DNA from: Rhizobium sp.
GTDB lineage: Bacteria; Pseudomonadota; Alphaproteobacteria; Rhizobiales; Rhizobiaceae
Assembly (NCBI GenBank): GCA_003501385.1
Contig: DNPN01000012.1
Location: forward strand, 7,847-47,633
Length of the DNA: 39,787 bases
Reading direction: 5' to 3'
A model generated the notes under the pieces. The model was not told where the DNA came from, ran no database searches, and saw only the letters and a list, made by a program, of their open reading frames with translations. Both the position numbers and the translations under genes were made by a program. This document shows, piece by piece, positions 26,126 through 34,229 of the stretch. Each line of letters begins with the position of its first letter. Within the stretch, counting starts at the first letter, position 1.

Positions 26126-26759
26126 TGAGTTTCCTTTCCAGACTGCGGCTCCAGGCCGAGAGGGGATAGCAGATGATGAAATAGAAGCAGGCCACGATGA
26201 TAAACACCGTAAATGGCTGAAAAATCGAGTTATTCACCAGCTTTCCCGCTTGCGCCAACTCGACAAAACCCACCACCGAAGCAAGCGAGGTGTTTTTGAC
26301 AATCTGCACCAGAAAGCCCACCGTGGGGGCTGTTGCAATCCGCATGGCCTGCGGCAGGATCACCCGCGTCATGCGCTGCCAGCGCGACAGCGCCAGACAT
26401 TCCGCCGCTTCCCATTGGGTTTTCGGCACCGATTGCAGACAGCCGCGCCAAATCTCGGCCAGAAAGGCCGAGGCATAGATCACCAACCCCGCGCCTGCGG
26501 CAACGATGGCCGGAAGCCGATCCAGCCCGATGATGGCAAGGCCGAAATAGATCAAAAACAGGATCACCAGCAGCGGCGTACCCTGCACGATCTGAATGTA
26601 GAAGCTGGCAACAGCGCGCAAAAGCGCGCTCGGTCCAATCCGCGCCAAGGCCAGCAAAAAGCCTAGGAGCGAACCGCCAATGAAAGCAATGGCGGAAAGG
26701 CCGATGGTCCATAAAGCCCCAACGGCGATGAATTCGAGATGGATCACACTGAATGACAT
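26109..26759 (-). CDS. Amino acid ABC transporter permease (HisM/GlnP-like)
   Basis: An inner-membrane permease of 216 residues with about five hydrophobic segments. It has the N-terminal family phrase IVQGTPLLVILFLIYFG and the coupling loop QWEAAECLALSRWQRMTRVILPQ. GAGGGG precedes ATG 26759. It lies 15 bp after the first permease and overlaps the ATPase by 17 bp. It pairs with the permease at 26775 as a heterodimer for import of a polar amino acid-like substrate. Confidence 0.9.
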   Translation of the reverse strand: MSFSVIHLEFIAVGALWTIGLSAIAFIGGSLLGFLLALARIGPSALLRAVASFYIQIVQGTPLLVILFLIYFGLAIIGLDRLPAIVAAGAGLVIYASAFLAEIWRGCLQSVPKTQWEAAECLALSRWQRMTRVILPQAMRIATAPTVGFLVQIVKNTSLASVVGFVELAQAGKLVNNSIFQPFTVFIIVACFYFIICYPLSAWSRSLERKLNVGRR

Positions 26760-26774
26760 AGCGCATCCCCTCTC

Positions 26775-27458
26775 TTAAATCGCGGTTGCAAGTTTGCGGC
26801 GGCGGGGAAACAGCACCAGACCCAGCAAAAACAGCGCAAGCCGCACCACAAAAGACAGGGCAATGTAGAGAAGACCCGTGACAATATAGGTCTCAAACGA
26901 GCGAAATGTTTCGGACTGAATCCGGTTGGCCACCGCCGTCAACTCCTCTGCCGAGATTTGCGAGGTGATGGAAGAGGCCAGCATCAACAGCACATATTGG
27001 CTGGTCAGCGCCGGATAGACCCGCTCAATGGCGGGACGCACAATCACATGCCAGTAAATCTGGGTTTTGGTCAGGCCGAGACATTCAGCAGCTTCAACCT
27101 GTGAGGCATGGATGGATTCAAGCCCGGCACGGACAATCTCGCAGGTATAGGCACCCACATTGACCACCAGCGCCGCCACAGCCGCCGTATTGGCGCTGAC
27201 CTTGATACCCATCGACGCAAACCCGAAATACACCAGGAAAATCTGCACCAGAAGCGGGGTATTGCGGATCACTTCCACATAAAGCGCCACCAGCTTTTTC
27301 AGCCAGGGCGCACCATCGGCCCGCGCAATGGCGCAGAACATGCCGAGCATGAAGCCAAACACGGTTGCCAGCACTGAGAGCTTCAGCGTCAGCCATGCGC
27401 CTTGCAGAAATTCGGGCCAGTAGTCAAAGAGGCTGGCAAAATCGAATGTGTAGCTCAT
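26775..27458 (-). CDS. Amino acid ABC transporter permease (HisQ/GlnP-like)
   Basis: The first permease of the operon, 227 residues from ATG 27458. It carries EVIRNTPLLVQIFLVYFG and the coupling loop QVEAAECLGLTKTQIYWHVIVRPAI, with about five hydrophobic segments. I place the start at 27458, not at the far upstream in-frame start at 27590, because MSYTFDFASLFDYWPEFLQGAW is the usual family N-terminus and the extra residues are not conserved-looking. Its ATG has only a poor Shine-Dalgarno and overlaps the stop of a 14-codon ORF as ATGA. Translation may therefore depend on ribosomes finishing that leader. Confidence 0.88.
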   Translation of the reverse strand: MSYTFDFASLFDYWPEFLQGAWLTLKLSVLATVFGFMLGMFCAIARADGAPWLKKLVALYVEVIRNTPLLVQIFLVYFGFASMGIKVSANTAAVAALVVNVGAYTCEIVRAGLESIHASQVEAAECLGLTKTQIYWHVIVRPAIERVYPALTSQYVLLMLASSITSQISAEELTAVANRIQSETFRSFETYIVTGLLYIALSFVVRLALFLLGLVLFPRRRKLATAI

Positions 27459-27499
27459 CCGCAGCTGCCTCGCCGCAAACCTGCCAATCGTGCCCGCAT
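27455..27499 (-). CDS. Short Arg-rich leader ORF coupled to the permease
   Basis: Fourteen codons, MRARLAGLRRGSCG, then TGA. An excellent GGGAGGAG Shine-Dalgarno lies 5 nt before its ATG, better than that of the permease it precedes. Its stop overlaps the permease start (ATGA), the layout of a translationally coupled leader peptide. Four of the 14 residues are Arg, which would suit sensing of arginine or a related amino acid. The importer is of the polar amino acid family, which fits. Function is inferred; the peptide itself may be irrelevant and only its translation may matter. Confidence 0.5.
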   Translation of the reverse strand: MRARLAGLRRGSCG

Positions 27500-27695
27500 G
27501 ATCTCCTCCCTCAAACAAGCCGATAATTGTTCTTTTTGGATAAAAGACATTAACAGTGATTGCAATTTGTTTTTTATCGAAAAAAATCACTACAAAAAAC
27601 AGACGGACAGGCGATCACGCTGATCGCCCTGCGCAATTCCACGGGGTGGCGTGCAGGATGGATTTCAGATGATCAACAATAGACAGAAACCGAAC

Positions 27696-27929
27696 TTACA
27701 AAGCCGCTTTCACCGCTGTGCGCAAAGCGTCGTTGATACGGTCCTGCCAGCCCGGTCCGTCTTGCTGGAAATGGGCCAGAATATCGCTATCGATCCGAAG
27801 CGACACCATTTCCCGACTGTTGGGAACAGCAGGCTTTTCCACCGCCGGTGCGGGTGCTTTTTTCATCGGTTTGAACAGGGCTTCCGCCGCATCCTTTGGG
27901 TTCACGGGGCGGCGGGGTGTTTGTGCCAT
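27696..27929 (-). CDS. BrnA-like / DUF4415 antitoxin-type small protein (orphan)
   Basis: A 77-residue protein with a basic, Pro/Ala-rich N-terminal half. The C-terminal half, VSLRIDSDILAHFQQDGPGWQDRINDALR, matches the BrnA antitoxin/DUF4415 ribbon-helix-helix pattern. In BrnTA systems BrnA neutralises the RNase BrnT and represses its own operon. No BrnT-like gene lies on either side: upstream is a 212-bp gap to a divergent permease, downstream the promoter of the amino acid importer. It is thus an orphan antitoxin or a stand-alone regulator. ATG 27929 has an AGGAAA Shine-Dalgarno; a longer in-frame reading to 28058 lacks one. Confidence 0.75.
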   Translation of the reverse strand: MAQTPRRPVNPKDAAEALFKPMKKAPAPAVEKPAVPNSREMVSLRIDSDILAHFQQDGPGWQDRINDALRTAVKAAL

Positions 27930-28052
27930 CGGCGTTTCCTCTCTCGCGTTGCCAACGACTGTTAGCGGATTCCAACGCAAAATCCAGCCCAGTGTCTCAC
28001 AGCAATACAAATGCCCCGTGATTGGGCACGTACATCGCAACAGGCCGTAAAA

Positions 28053-28068
28053 TTGCACATAGGTGCAA
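28053..28068. promoter_or_regulatory. Inverted repeat TTGCAC-ATAG-GTGCAA upstream of the fused permease operon
   Basis: Perfect 6-bp arms with a 4-bp centre, 74 bp upstream of the permease start. This is a reasonable operator for the LacI regulator encoded at the end of the operon (32982), although the central CG typical of that family is absent. Confidence 0.4.
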
Positions 28069-28078
28069 AACAGTCATT

Positions 28079-28134
28079 CCGCTGTCATCGACCGCAATTA
28101 TGGCTCTGTTCAGTGTGGTCTGAGATGACAGCGG
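28079..28134 (+). promoter_or_regulatory. Leader hairpin next to the ribosome-binding site of the fused permease
   Basis: CCGCTGTCATC (28079-28089) and GATGACAGCGG (28124-28134) are exact reverse complements with a 34-nt loop. The 3' arm ends 7 nt before ATG 28142 and includes part of the only plausible Shine-Dalgarno (GCGGGAC). A folded leader would hide the ribosome site, so translation may be controlled. Confidence 0.45.
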
Positions 28135-28141
28135 GACAAGA

Positions 28142-29971
28142 ATGATGGATATCGGAACGATGGTGCAAAGAGAGACCGCAGGGCCAATGCCCCGTCTGTG
28201 GCACCGTTGCGCCGTTGCCCGCCATGAGCCAGCCATGCTGATTGGTGTTTTGCTCAGCCTGTTGTTTGCCTACGTTATTCTTGCACCGATATTGTCTATC
28301 CTTGCAGATGCCATTCTGGTGCATGCGGGCGATGGCAGCCGGGTGCATCAGGATGATGGTGCGCCGACGCTGTATTACCTCTCCCGGGTGTTTGCATCGC
28401 GCATGTCATCCATTCTGATCTGGGGGCCATTGGTTCACACCCTGCTGATTGCCATGGGCACGGTGGTTTGCGCCATCAGCCTAGGGGTGGTGCTGGCATG
28501 GCTAATCAATCGCACCGACATGATCGGACGGACTTGGTTTGCCACGGCGCTGATTGTGCCCTTCATGCTGCCGACATGGACCTTCGCACTGGCCTGGACG
28601 ACGATTTTTAAAAACCGCACCATTGGCGGCCAGCCCGGATGGCTGGAAGCCATGGGCCTGCAGACGCCCAATTGGCTGGCCTACGGCTATCTGCCCATCG
28701 TCTTCATTCTGGTGCTGCATTACACCCCGTTGGTGATTCTGATTGTTGGCAATGCGCTGCGCCGTCTGGATGTGCAGATGGAGGAATGCGCCCGCATTCT
28801 GGGCGCGCCACCCCGGACCATTGCGCTTTCCATTGTGCTGCCGCTGGTGCGCCCGGCCCTGCTCTCCAGCGCACTTTTGATTTTTGCCGATTGCCTTGGC
28901 GAATTCGCCGTGCCCTATATTCTCGGCCTGCCGATCAATTATGACACTCTATCAACCGGCCTTTACCGCGCGCTGTCATCGCGCCAGAACGGCGTTGCCG
29001 CAGTGATTGCCGCCGCCATCATGCTGATTGGCGTCATCACCTTGTTGATTGATGTGCGCATGCTGCGCGAGGCCCGCCGCTTTGTCACCGTGGGCGGCAA
29101 GGGCACGATGGATCGACGCCGCACGCTTGGGAACTTTCGCACCCTCGCTGCCGGTCTGCCCGCCCTGTTTGTTCTGGTTGGCGTGGTCCTGCCCTTAGTC
29201 ACGCTGTTTCTCTCCACCATCATGATCGTGCCGGGGCGCTTTGGGCTCGACAATTTCACCTCCAGATTTTGGATCGGCTCGCATCTGGATACGGTGGCCT
29301 TGCGAAACGGCATCCTGCTGACGCCAGAGTTCTGGCAGGCAGCTTGGAACACCGTACGCATTGTTGGCATTGCCTCGCTGATGTCCGGCTGCCTTGGGCT
29401 GCTGGTGGGCTATACGGTGCTGCGTAGTCCATCGCGCACCATTGGCACGTTTTTGCGCCAGATCACCTTTTTGCCCTATCTGGTGCCGGGCATTGCGTTT
29501 GCTGCGGCTTTTCTGTCGCTGTTTGCGGTGGCGCGTGGCCCCATCCCAGCCCTTTACGGTACACCCGTCATTCTGGTTCTGGCCTTGATTGCCGAGCAAA
29601 TGCCCTTTGCCAGCCGCTCTGGCATTGCGGCCATGACGCAATTGGGCCGCGAGCCGGAAGAGGCCGCCCGTGTGATCGGGGCCGGTTGGTGGAGCCGGAT
29701 GCGCCATATCATCATTCCGATTCAGGCTGCCCCGCTGGCCACAGCCATTCTGCTGCCCTTCATCTCGGGCATCAAAGGCGTCAGCCTGTTCATCATTCTG
29801 GCCGTGCCTGCCACCGATGTGCTGACGACCTATTCCTTGCGTCTGCTGGATTACAACTATGACCAGGCAGCCAATGCCGTGGTGTTGATGATTGCCCTGA
29901 TTGCCTGGCTTGGAACCGTGTTGATCCAGAGGATCTCCGGCACCGGCCTCGCCCGTGGTCTGGAGAGTTAA
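28142..29971 (+). CDS. Fused double permease of an FbpB/AfuB-type ABC importer
   Basis: A 609-residue inner-membrane protein made of two permease domains in one chain, about residues 30-320 and 335-600. Each has its own coupling loop: MEECARILGAPPRTIALSIVLP near 220 and EEAARVIGAGWWSRMRHIIIP near 510. A Gly/Lys/Arg-rich linker (GGKGTMDRRRTL) joins them. This fused form is usual for FbpB (ferric iron) and AfuB (hexose phosphate) importers. It heads the operon with the ATPase, a binding protein, a phosphatase and a LacI regulator. Two in-frame ATG codons lie back to back at 28142 and 28145. An unusual leader hairpin covers the ribosome-binding region. Confidence 0.9.
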   Translation: MMDIGTMVQRETAGPMPRLWHRCAVARHEPAMLIGVLLSLLFAYVILAPILSILADAILVHAGDGSRVHQDDGAPTLYYLSRVFASRMSSILIWGPLVHTLLIAMGTVVCAISLGVVLAWLINRTDMIGRTWFATALIVPFMLPTWTFALAWTTIFKNRTIGGQPGWLEAMGLQTPNWLAYGYLPIVFILVLHYTPLVILIVGNALRRLDVQMEECARILGAPPRTIALSIVLPLVRPALLSSALLIFADCLGEFAVPYILGLPINYDTLSTGLYRALSSRQNGVAAVIAAAIMLIGVITLLIDVRMLREARRFVTVGGKGTMDRRRTLGNFRTLAAGLPALFVLVGVVLPLVTLFLSTIMIVPGRFGLDNFTSRFWIGSHLDTVALRNGILLTPEFWQAAWNTVRIVGIASLMSGCLGLLVGYTVLRSPSRTIGTFLRQITFLPYLVPGIAFAAAFLSLFAVARGPIPALYGTPVILVLALIAEQMPFASRSGIAAMTQLGREPEEAARVIGAGWWSRMRHIIIPIQAAPLATAILLPFISGIKGVSLFIILAVPATDVLTTYSLRLLDYNYDQAANAVVLMIALIAWLGTVLIQRISGTGLARGLES

Positions 29972-29972
29972 C

Positions 29973-31187
29973 ATGCCAAAGATCACCCTGACAGGTTTGA
30001 CGAAATTCTATGACCGCAGCCTCAACCCCGCCGTCGATAGCGTCGACCTGAACATTGCAGATGGCGAATTCATGTGTCTGCTCGGCCCATCCGGCTGCGG
30101 CAAAACCACAATCCTGCGGATGGTGGCGGGCCTTGAACATGCCAGCGATGGTGAAATAACCATCAACGACCGGATTGTGGATTCGGTGGCAAAGTCACGC
30201 TTCATCCCGCCGGAACACCGCAAAATCGGTCTGGTGTTTCAAAATTACGCCCTCTGGCCCCATATGACCGTGGAGCGCAATGTCGATTTTGGCCTGCGCC
30301 TGAAAAAAGTGCCTGCCCATGAGCGCGAAGCCCGCTGCCTTGATGTGATGACCAAGCTGCGCATCGCCGATTACGCCAAGCGCTATCCCTCGCAATTGTC
30401 CGGCGGCCAACAGCAGCGCGTGGCCTTGGCGCGCATGCTGGCCGTCAATCCCGGCGTGTTGTTGCTGGATGAGCCATTGTCCAATCTCGATGCGGCCTTG
30501 CGGCTGGAAATGCGCGCAGAATTGCGCAGGCTGCACGAGACATTTGGCACCACGATTATTTTTGTCAGCCACGACCAATGGGAGGCCATGACACTGGCCA
30601 ACACCATTGCGGTGATGAACAAAGGGGCCTTGCAGCAGGTGGGCACCCCGGATGAAATCTATGCGCGGCCTGCCAATCGTTTTGTTGCAGAATTCATTGG
30701 CAACCCGCAAATCAACATGATCCAGCTTCGTGGCATTGAGAGAAATCCGTTGGGTGGCTTGGCGGCCATTGTCTCTGCCCACCTGCCGTTTGGCAGTGAT
30801 GCGGATGTCTGCGGCATCCGGCCAGAAGAGATCAGATTGTGCGACGCGCAGGACGATAAAGCCATTCCCGTGACAATCGAGGCCATCATGCCAACCGGCG
30901 GCAGTTGGATCATTGAACTGTCCCATGGCGAGCAGCGGTTATTTCACTCCACCCAATCCAGACCAGAGTGGCGCGTCAAAGACAAAATTGCCTGCCGTTT
31001 GCCGCCGCAATCACTGCATTTCTTCGATTCCGGGGGTGAGCGCCTCTCTATACCCGCACTGGATCTGTCAGACAGCCCCGCAATGAAGACGCCAATCCGC
31101 GCCTCTTCCCATCTCGCTGAGATTTCGCAGCTGGACAGTTCGCGTCCAGATTCTCTTGATGTTTTCACAACAGGACAACGTCCATGA
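29973..31187 (+). CDS. ABC transporter ATPase (FbpC/AfuC/PotA-like)
   Basis: A 404-residue ATPase with an N-terminal nucleotide-binding domain: GPSGCGKTT, Q-loop FQNYALWPHMTV, LSGGQQQRVALARM, LLLDEPLSNLD and switch His in FVSHDQWEAM. A C-terminal TOBE-like region lies after about residue 235. It is longer than most relatives (about 350) because of a polar tail of about 50 residues. GGAG precedes ATG 29973, one base after the permease stop; an upstream in-frame start at 29955 would overlap the permease. Its stop overlaps the binding-protein start as ATGA. It energises the fused permease. Confidence 0.9.
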   Translation: MPKITLTGLTKFYDRSLNPAVDSVDLNIADGEFMCLLGPSGCGKTTILRMVAGLEHASDGEITINDRIVDSVAKSRFIPPEHRKIGLVFQNYALWPHMTVERNVDFGLRLKKVPAHEREARCLDVMTKLRIADYAKRYPSQLSGGQQQRVALARMLAVNPGVLLLDEPLSNLDAALRLEMRAELRRLHETFGTTIIFVSHDQWEAMTLANTIAVMNKGALQQVGTPDEIYARPANRFVAEFIGNPQINMIQLRGIERNPLGGLAAIVSAHLPFGSDADVCGIRPEEIRLCDAQDDKAIPVTIEAIMPTGGSWIIELSHGEQRLFHSTQSRPEWRVKDKIACRLPPQSLHFFDSGGERLSIPALDLSDSPAMKTPIRASSHLAEISQLDSSRPDSLDVFTTGQRP

Positions 31188-32296
31188 CCTTATCCCTGAA
31201 GACCAGCCTTCTTGCCCTTGCAGCCTCTGTTGCTGCTCTGTCGCCCGCCTCAGCCGCAGACGGTTTTAATCTGGATGCGCTGATCGCTGCGGCCAAAACC
31301 GAAGCGCCGATCAATATTTACGATTCCACCGGAAAAATCGTTGAGCAGGCCAAAGCGTTCAGCGAAAAATACGGCGTAAAAGCCAATGGTATCAAGGCCA
31401 AGGCTCCCGACATTCTGGAAATCGTCAGCCGCGAGGCGCAAGCGGGCAACGTCAAGGCCGACGTCGCCATCCTGTCCGATGCGCCCGCCGCGATGCAGCA
31501 GCTTCTCACCAAGGGCTATGCCATCAGCTGGCTTCCCGATGATCTGGCCGGTGACATTTCCTCAGCCTATCAAAAGCCGCTGACGGTGGTGCTGGCTCCC
31601 AATGTCTGGACCTATAACACCAGCCTTTACGCTGCATGCCCGGTGAAAAACATCTGGCAACTGACTGAGCCGCAGTGGAAGGGCAAGGTGTCGATGCAAG
31701 ACCCGCTGGGCAAGCCATCCTACACTGATTGGTTCAACCAGATGGCCACCCATTATGACAAGGCCATTGCCGATGCCTATCAGGCCGAATTCGGCAAGCC
31801 GTTGCAAACCACCGAGAGCAGCGCCACCGCAGCCTTTGTCAAAGCGCTTGCTGCCAACGGCCCGTTGCTGACCGATTCCGATGCCGCCGCCGCCGATGCG
31901 GTGGGCGCGCCCGATGTGAAAGACAGCTTTATTGGTCTCGTCAGCACTGCCAAATATCGTGACAACAAAAAGGGTATGAAGCTTGGCATTTGCGCAGGAC
32001 TTGCCCCCTTTGCCGGCTGGAACTACCCATCGCTTGGTCTGATTGCGGCGGGCAGCAAAAGCCCCAACACGGCCAAGCTGTTCATTCATTACATGATGAC
32101 GGCAGAGGGCATTGCGCCACAGGCCATTGACGGCAAAATCTCCACCAACACCAAGATCGCCCTTCCCGCCGATGAGCCCTCTGGCATTGGTAAGATCAGC
32201 GCCCAGATCATGGGTTATGATTCCTCCACCGCCGCCTCCGATTGGCAGACCCGTCAGGATTGGCAGGATCTGTGGAGCCTGAATTACAAGAAATAA
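31184..32296 (+). CDS. Periplasmic binding protein, Fe3+/sugar-phosphate (AfuA/FbpA) type
   Basis: A 370-residue exported binding protein with a signal peptide ending near SASA at residue 24. The mature protein has the family 1 iron-type layout (LIAAAKTEAPINIYDSTGK, EIVSREAQAGNVKADVAILSD, WNYPSLGLIAAGSKSPN). The conserved twin-Tyr iron ligands of FbpA are not evident, which argues against ferric iron. Its start overlaps the ATPase stop as ATGA, so it lies third in the operon, not first as is usual. A cytosolic phosphatase gene follows, so a phosphorylated organic solute, as in AfuABC for hexose phosphates, is a reasonable guess. Confidence 0.85.
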   Translation: MTLSLKTSLLALAASVAALSPASAADGFNLDALIAAAKTEAPINIYDSTGKIVEQAKAFSEKYGVKANGIKAKAPDILEIVSREAQAGNVKADVAILSDAPAAMQQLLTKGYAISWLPDDLAGDISSAYQKPLTVVLAPNVWTYNTSLYAACPVKNIWQLTEPQWKGKVSMQDPLGKPSYTDWFNQMATHYDKAIADAYQAEFGKPLQTTESSATAAFVKALAANGPLLTDSDAAAADAVGAPDVKDSFIGLVSTAKYRDNKKGMKLGICAGLAPFAGWNYPSLGLIAAGSKSPNTAKLFIHYMMTAEGIAPQAIDGKISTNTKIALPADEPSGIGKISAQIMGYDSSTAASDWQTRQDWQDLWSLNYKK

Positions 32297-32352
32297 TGCT
32301 GGAAAGAGCATGTCAACCAGACATGCTCTCACCTGAAACAAAGGAAAACCAA

Positions 32353-32979
32353 ATGCCTGCCAACGAGACCCGGCACTATCCGCGCCCACCGATCAGCCTG
32401 ATTGAGAGCAATTTACCCGGCTGGGGCATTGATCTCTATATTGGCGGCTCGGATGCGGCGGCTGACCCGGATCTGTTGGCGCAACACCAGATCAAAGTGG
32501 TGTTCAATTGCGCCATCAATCTGGATATTGATCTGGTCAGTGAGGCCAAAACCGACATGCCGGAACACCTGATGACCCATGGCATGGGGTTGCTGCGCTA
32601 TTACAAGCTGGGTCTGGTGGATGGTCATGGCAATCCCGAAGCGATGATGCTGGCGGGTTACCATCTCTTGCGCAGCGCCTTGGATCAGCAATTTCCAGAA
32701 AAGCCATCCTATCCGCGCCGGGAGAAGGGAAATATTCTGGTCAATTGTCGGGGTGGCCGCAGCCGTTCCGTCACCTTGGTCTCGCTGTTTCTGCATCTGG
32801 AGTTTTCAGATCGCTATCCGACACTGGACGCTGCCATTGCCCATGTTCGAACCAGACGAGAATTGCACCCGGATGAGTGGGACACGGCCCCCAAACCCGT
32901 GCTTATCCAGAACGCAAAGCGGGCGGCCGATATGGCCAATCTGCTGAAAGCCGCAGGATATGGGGTTGCAGGCGTGTAA
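32353..32979 (+). CDS. Dual-specificity/tyrosine phosphatase-like protein
   Basis: A 208-residue cysteine phosphatase. The P-loop is NCRGGRSRS, a proper CX5R (Cys132 to Arg138, Gly135 in place). The likely general acid is Asp90 in LVDGHGN. The residue before the catalytic Cys is Asn131 where most family members have His, which should change the Cys pKa and perhaps activity. It sits between the binding protein and a LacI regulator. It may dephosphorylate the imported compound or a regulatory protein; the sequence cannot decide. AAGGA precedes ATG 32353, 56 bp after the binding-protein stop. A reading from further upstream would overlap that gene. Confidence 0.82.
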   Translation: MPANETRHYPRPPISLIESNLPGWGIDLYIGGSDAAADPDLLAQHQIKVVFNCAINLDIDLVSEAKTDMPEHLMTHGMGLLRYYKLGLVDGHGNPEAMMLAGYHLLRSALDQQFPEKPSYPRREKGNILVNCRGGRSRSVTLVSLFLHLEFSDRYPTLDAAIAHVRTRRELHPDEWDTAPKPVLIQNAKRAADMANLLKAAGYGVAGV

Positions 32980-32981
32980 TC

Positions 32982-34022
32982 ATGGCATCAAAACCGCGTA
33001 AAACCATTGCCAGCGCCGCCGAAGTTGCCAAACTGGCAGGGGTTTCCCGCTCGGCCGTGTCGCGGACGTTTACGCCGGGAGCCAGTGTTTCCAAGGAAAC
33101 CCGCGCCCGCGTGATGGAAGCGGCAGAGGCGCTGAGCTATCATGTCAACCATCTCGCGCGGGGATTGAGCCAGGAAAAGAGCCGCCCCGTCTGTATTCTG
33201 GGGGCCGATCTGCATGCGCCCTATCAGGCAAGCCTGCTCAGCGCCATCACCCAGCGCCTGCAATGGGCAGAACGTGCCGTGATGGTGATCAACACCGCAA
33301 GCGGCGAAGCCAATGCCGATTCGGCGCTCCGACAGACCCTGAATTATCGGGCGTCGGCCACCATTGTTCTATCCGGCACACCGCCATCCTCGCTGGTGGA
33401 AACCTGCGTGAAAAGCGGCCAGCACGTCATTCTCATCAACCGTGCCGAACAGTTTAACGGGGCCGACCACATCACCATCGACTATGCCACCGCCATGGCG
33501 GAAGCTCATGCTATGCTGACAAAGGCCGGTTGCCACCGGCTGGCCGTTGTCTCATCCACCATTGCCTCGCCGAGCCTGTTGGCCCGCGAACAACTCTTCA
33601 TGGCAGCGGCGCAGAAGGCGGGCCAGCCCTGTCAGGTGTTGCGGGTTGGGCCAACCTCCTATGCCACAGGCGTGGCAGCGGCAGAACACTTGCTGACAAC
33701 CACAGACCGGCCAGAGGGCGTGTTCTGCGTCACAGACCTGATCGCCTGTGGCTTCATGGATGCGACACGCCACACGTTCAACTTGCGGATTCCGCAAGAC
33801 ATGTGCGTGGTGGGCTTTGATGATATCGAGCTCTCAAACTGGCTTGGCTATCAGCTGACAACCTTTGCCCAACCACTGCCGCGCATCGCAGATGCGATTG
33901 TCGAGCTTTTGACAAACACACGCGATGGGGCCACACACGACGCAGGAAGCGAGGGCCGGAGTCTGATCTTCAATGCCCCACCGGTATGGCGCAACAGCGT
34001 GCGATGCGCCCCAGACTCCTGA
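32982..34022 (+). CDS. LacI-family regulator of the AfuABC-like operon
   Basis: A 346-residue LacI/GalR regulator. The HTH covers residues 13-32 (AAEVAKLAGVSRSAVSRTFT), followed by the hinge helix VNHLARGL and an effector-binding domain with GVFCVTDLIACGFMDA and VVGFDDIELSNWLGYQLTT. It starts 2 bp after the phosphatase stop codon, so it is the last gene of the operon and likely regulates it, perhaps through the inverted repeats at 28053-28134. The ligand is presumably the imported solute or its dephosphorylated product. Confidence 0.9.
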   Translation: MASKPRKTIASAAEVAKLAGVSRSAVSRTFTPGASVSKETRARVMEAAEALSYHVNHLARGLSQEKSRPVCILGADLHAPYQASLLSAITQRLQWAERAVMVINTASGEANADSALRQTLNYRASATIVLSGTPPSSLVETCVKSGQHVILINRAEQFNGADHITIDYATAMAEAHAMLTKAGCHRLAVVSSTIASPSLLAREQLFMAAAQKAGQPCQVLRVGPTSYATGVAAAEHLLTTTDRPEGVFCVTDLIACGFMDATRHTFNLRIPQDMCVVGFDDIELSNWLGYQLTTFAQPLPRIADAIVELLTNTRDGATHDAGSEGRSLIFNAPPVWRNSVRCAPDS

Positions 34023-34037
34023 TCTTCGCGGTCGATT

Positions 34038-34229
34038 TTACGCTGCCAGGGAATGGGAGGCGTTGACATGCATGCGGATTGCCGCGTGCAAATCGCTCAC
34101 CGAGGGATAGACCCGATCATCAAGATCGATCACATGGAATTTGACCGCGATAAACCGCAGGAGATTGCTGTTGTGCGGAACTGCGATGCCGACTGGGATA
34201 CCGTCGTGTTCAATAACTTGCTTGCTCAT
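34038..34229 (-). CDS. Small conserved-looking hypothetical protein
   Basis: A 63-residue soluble protein (MSKQVIEHDGIPVGIAVP and on) with a repeated beta-strand-like pattern (FIAVKFHVIDLDDR) and an Ala/His-rich C-terminal helix. There is no signal peptide or membrane segment. GAGG lies 7 nt before ATG 34229. It converges on the LacI gene with a 15-bp gap and has its own AT-rich upstream region. I do not recognise a function. Small proteins of this kind occur in rhizobia, but that is recollection and not evidence. A longer reading to 34313 lacks a ribosome site. Confidence 0.6.
   Translation of the reverse strand: MSKQVIEHDGIPVGIAVPHNSNLLRFIAVKFHVIDLDDRVYPSVSDLHAAIRMHVNASHSLAA

Noticed and set aside
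31184..32296. Calling the operon at 28142-32296 a ferric iron importer
   Set aside because: Permease and ATPase fit FbpBC, but the binding protein does not show the twin-Tyr iron ligands and the operon has a phosphatase and LacI regulator instead of Fur-linked features.
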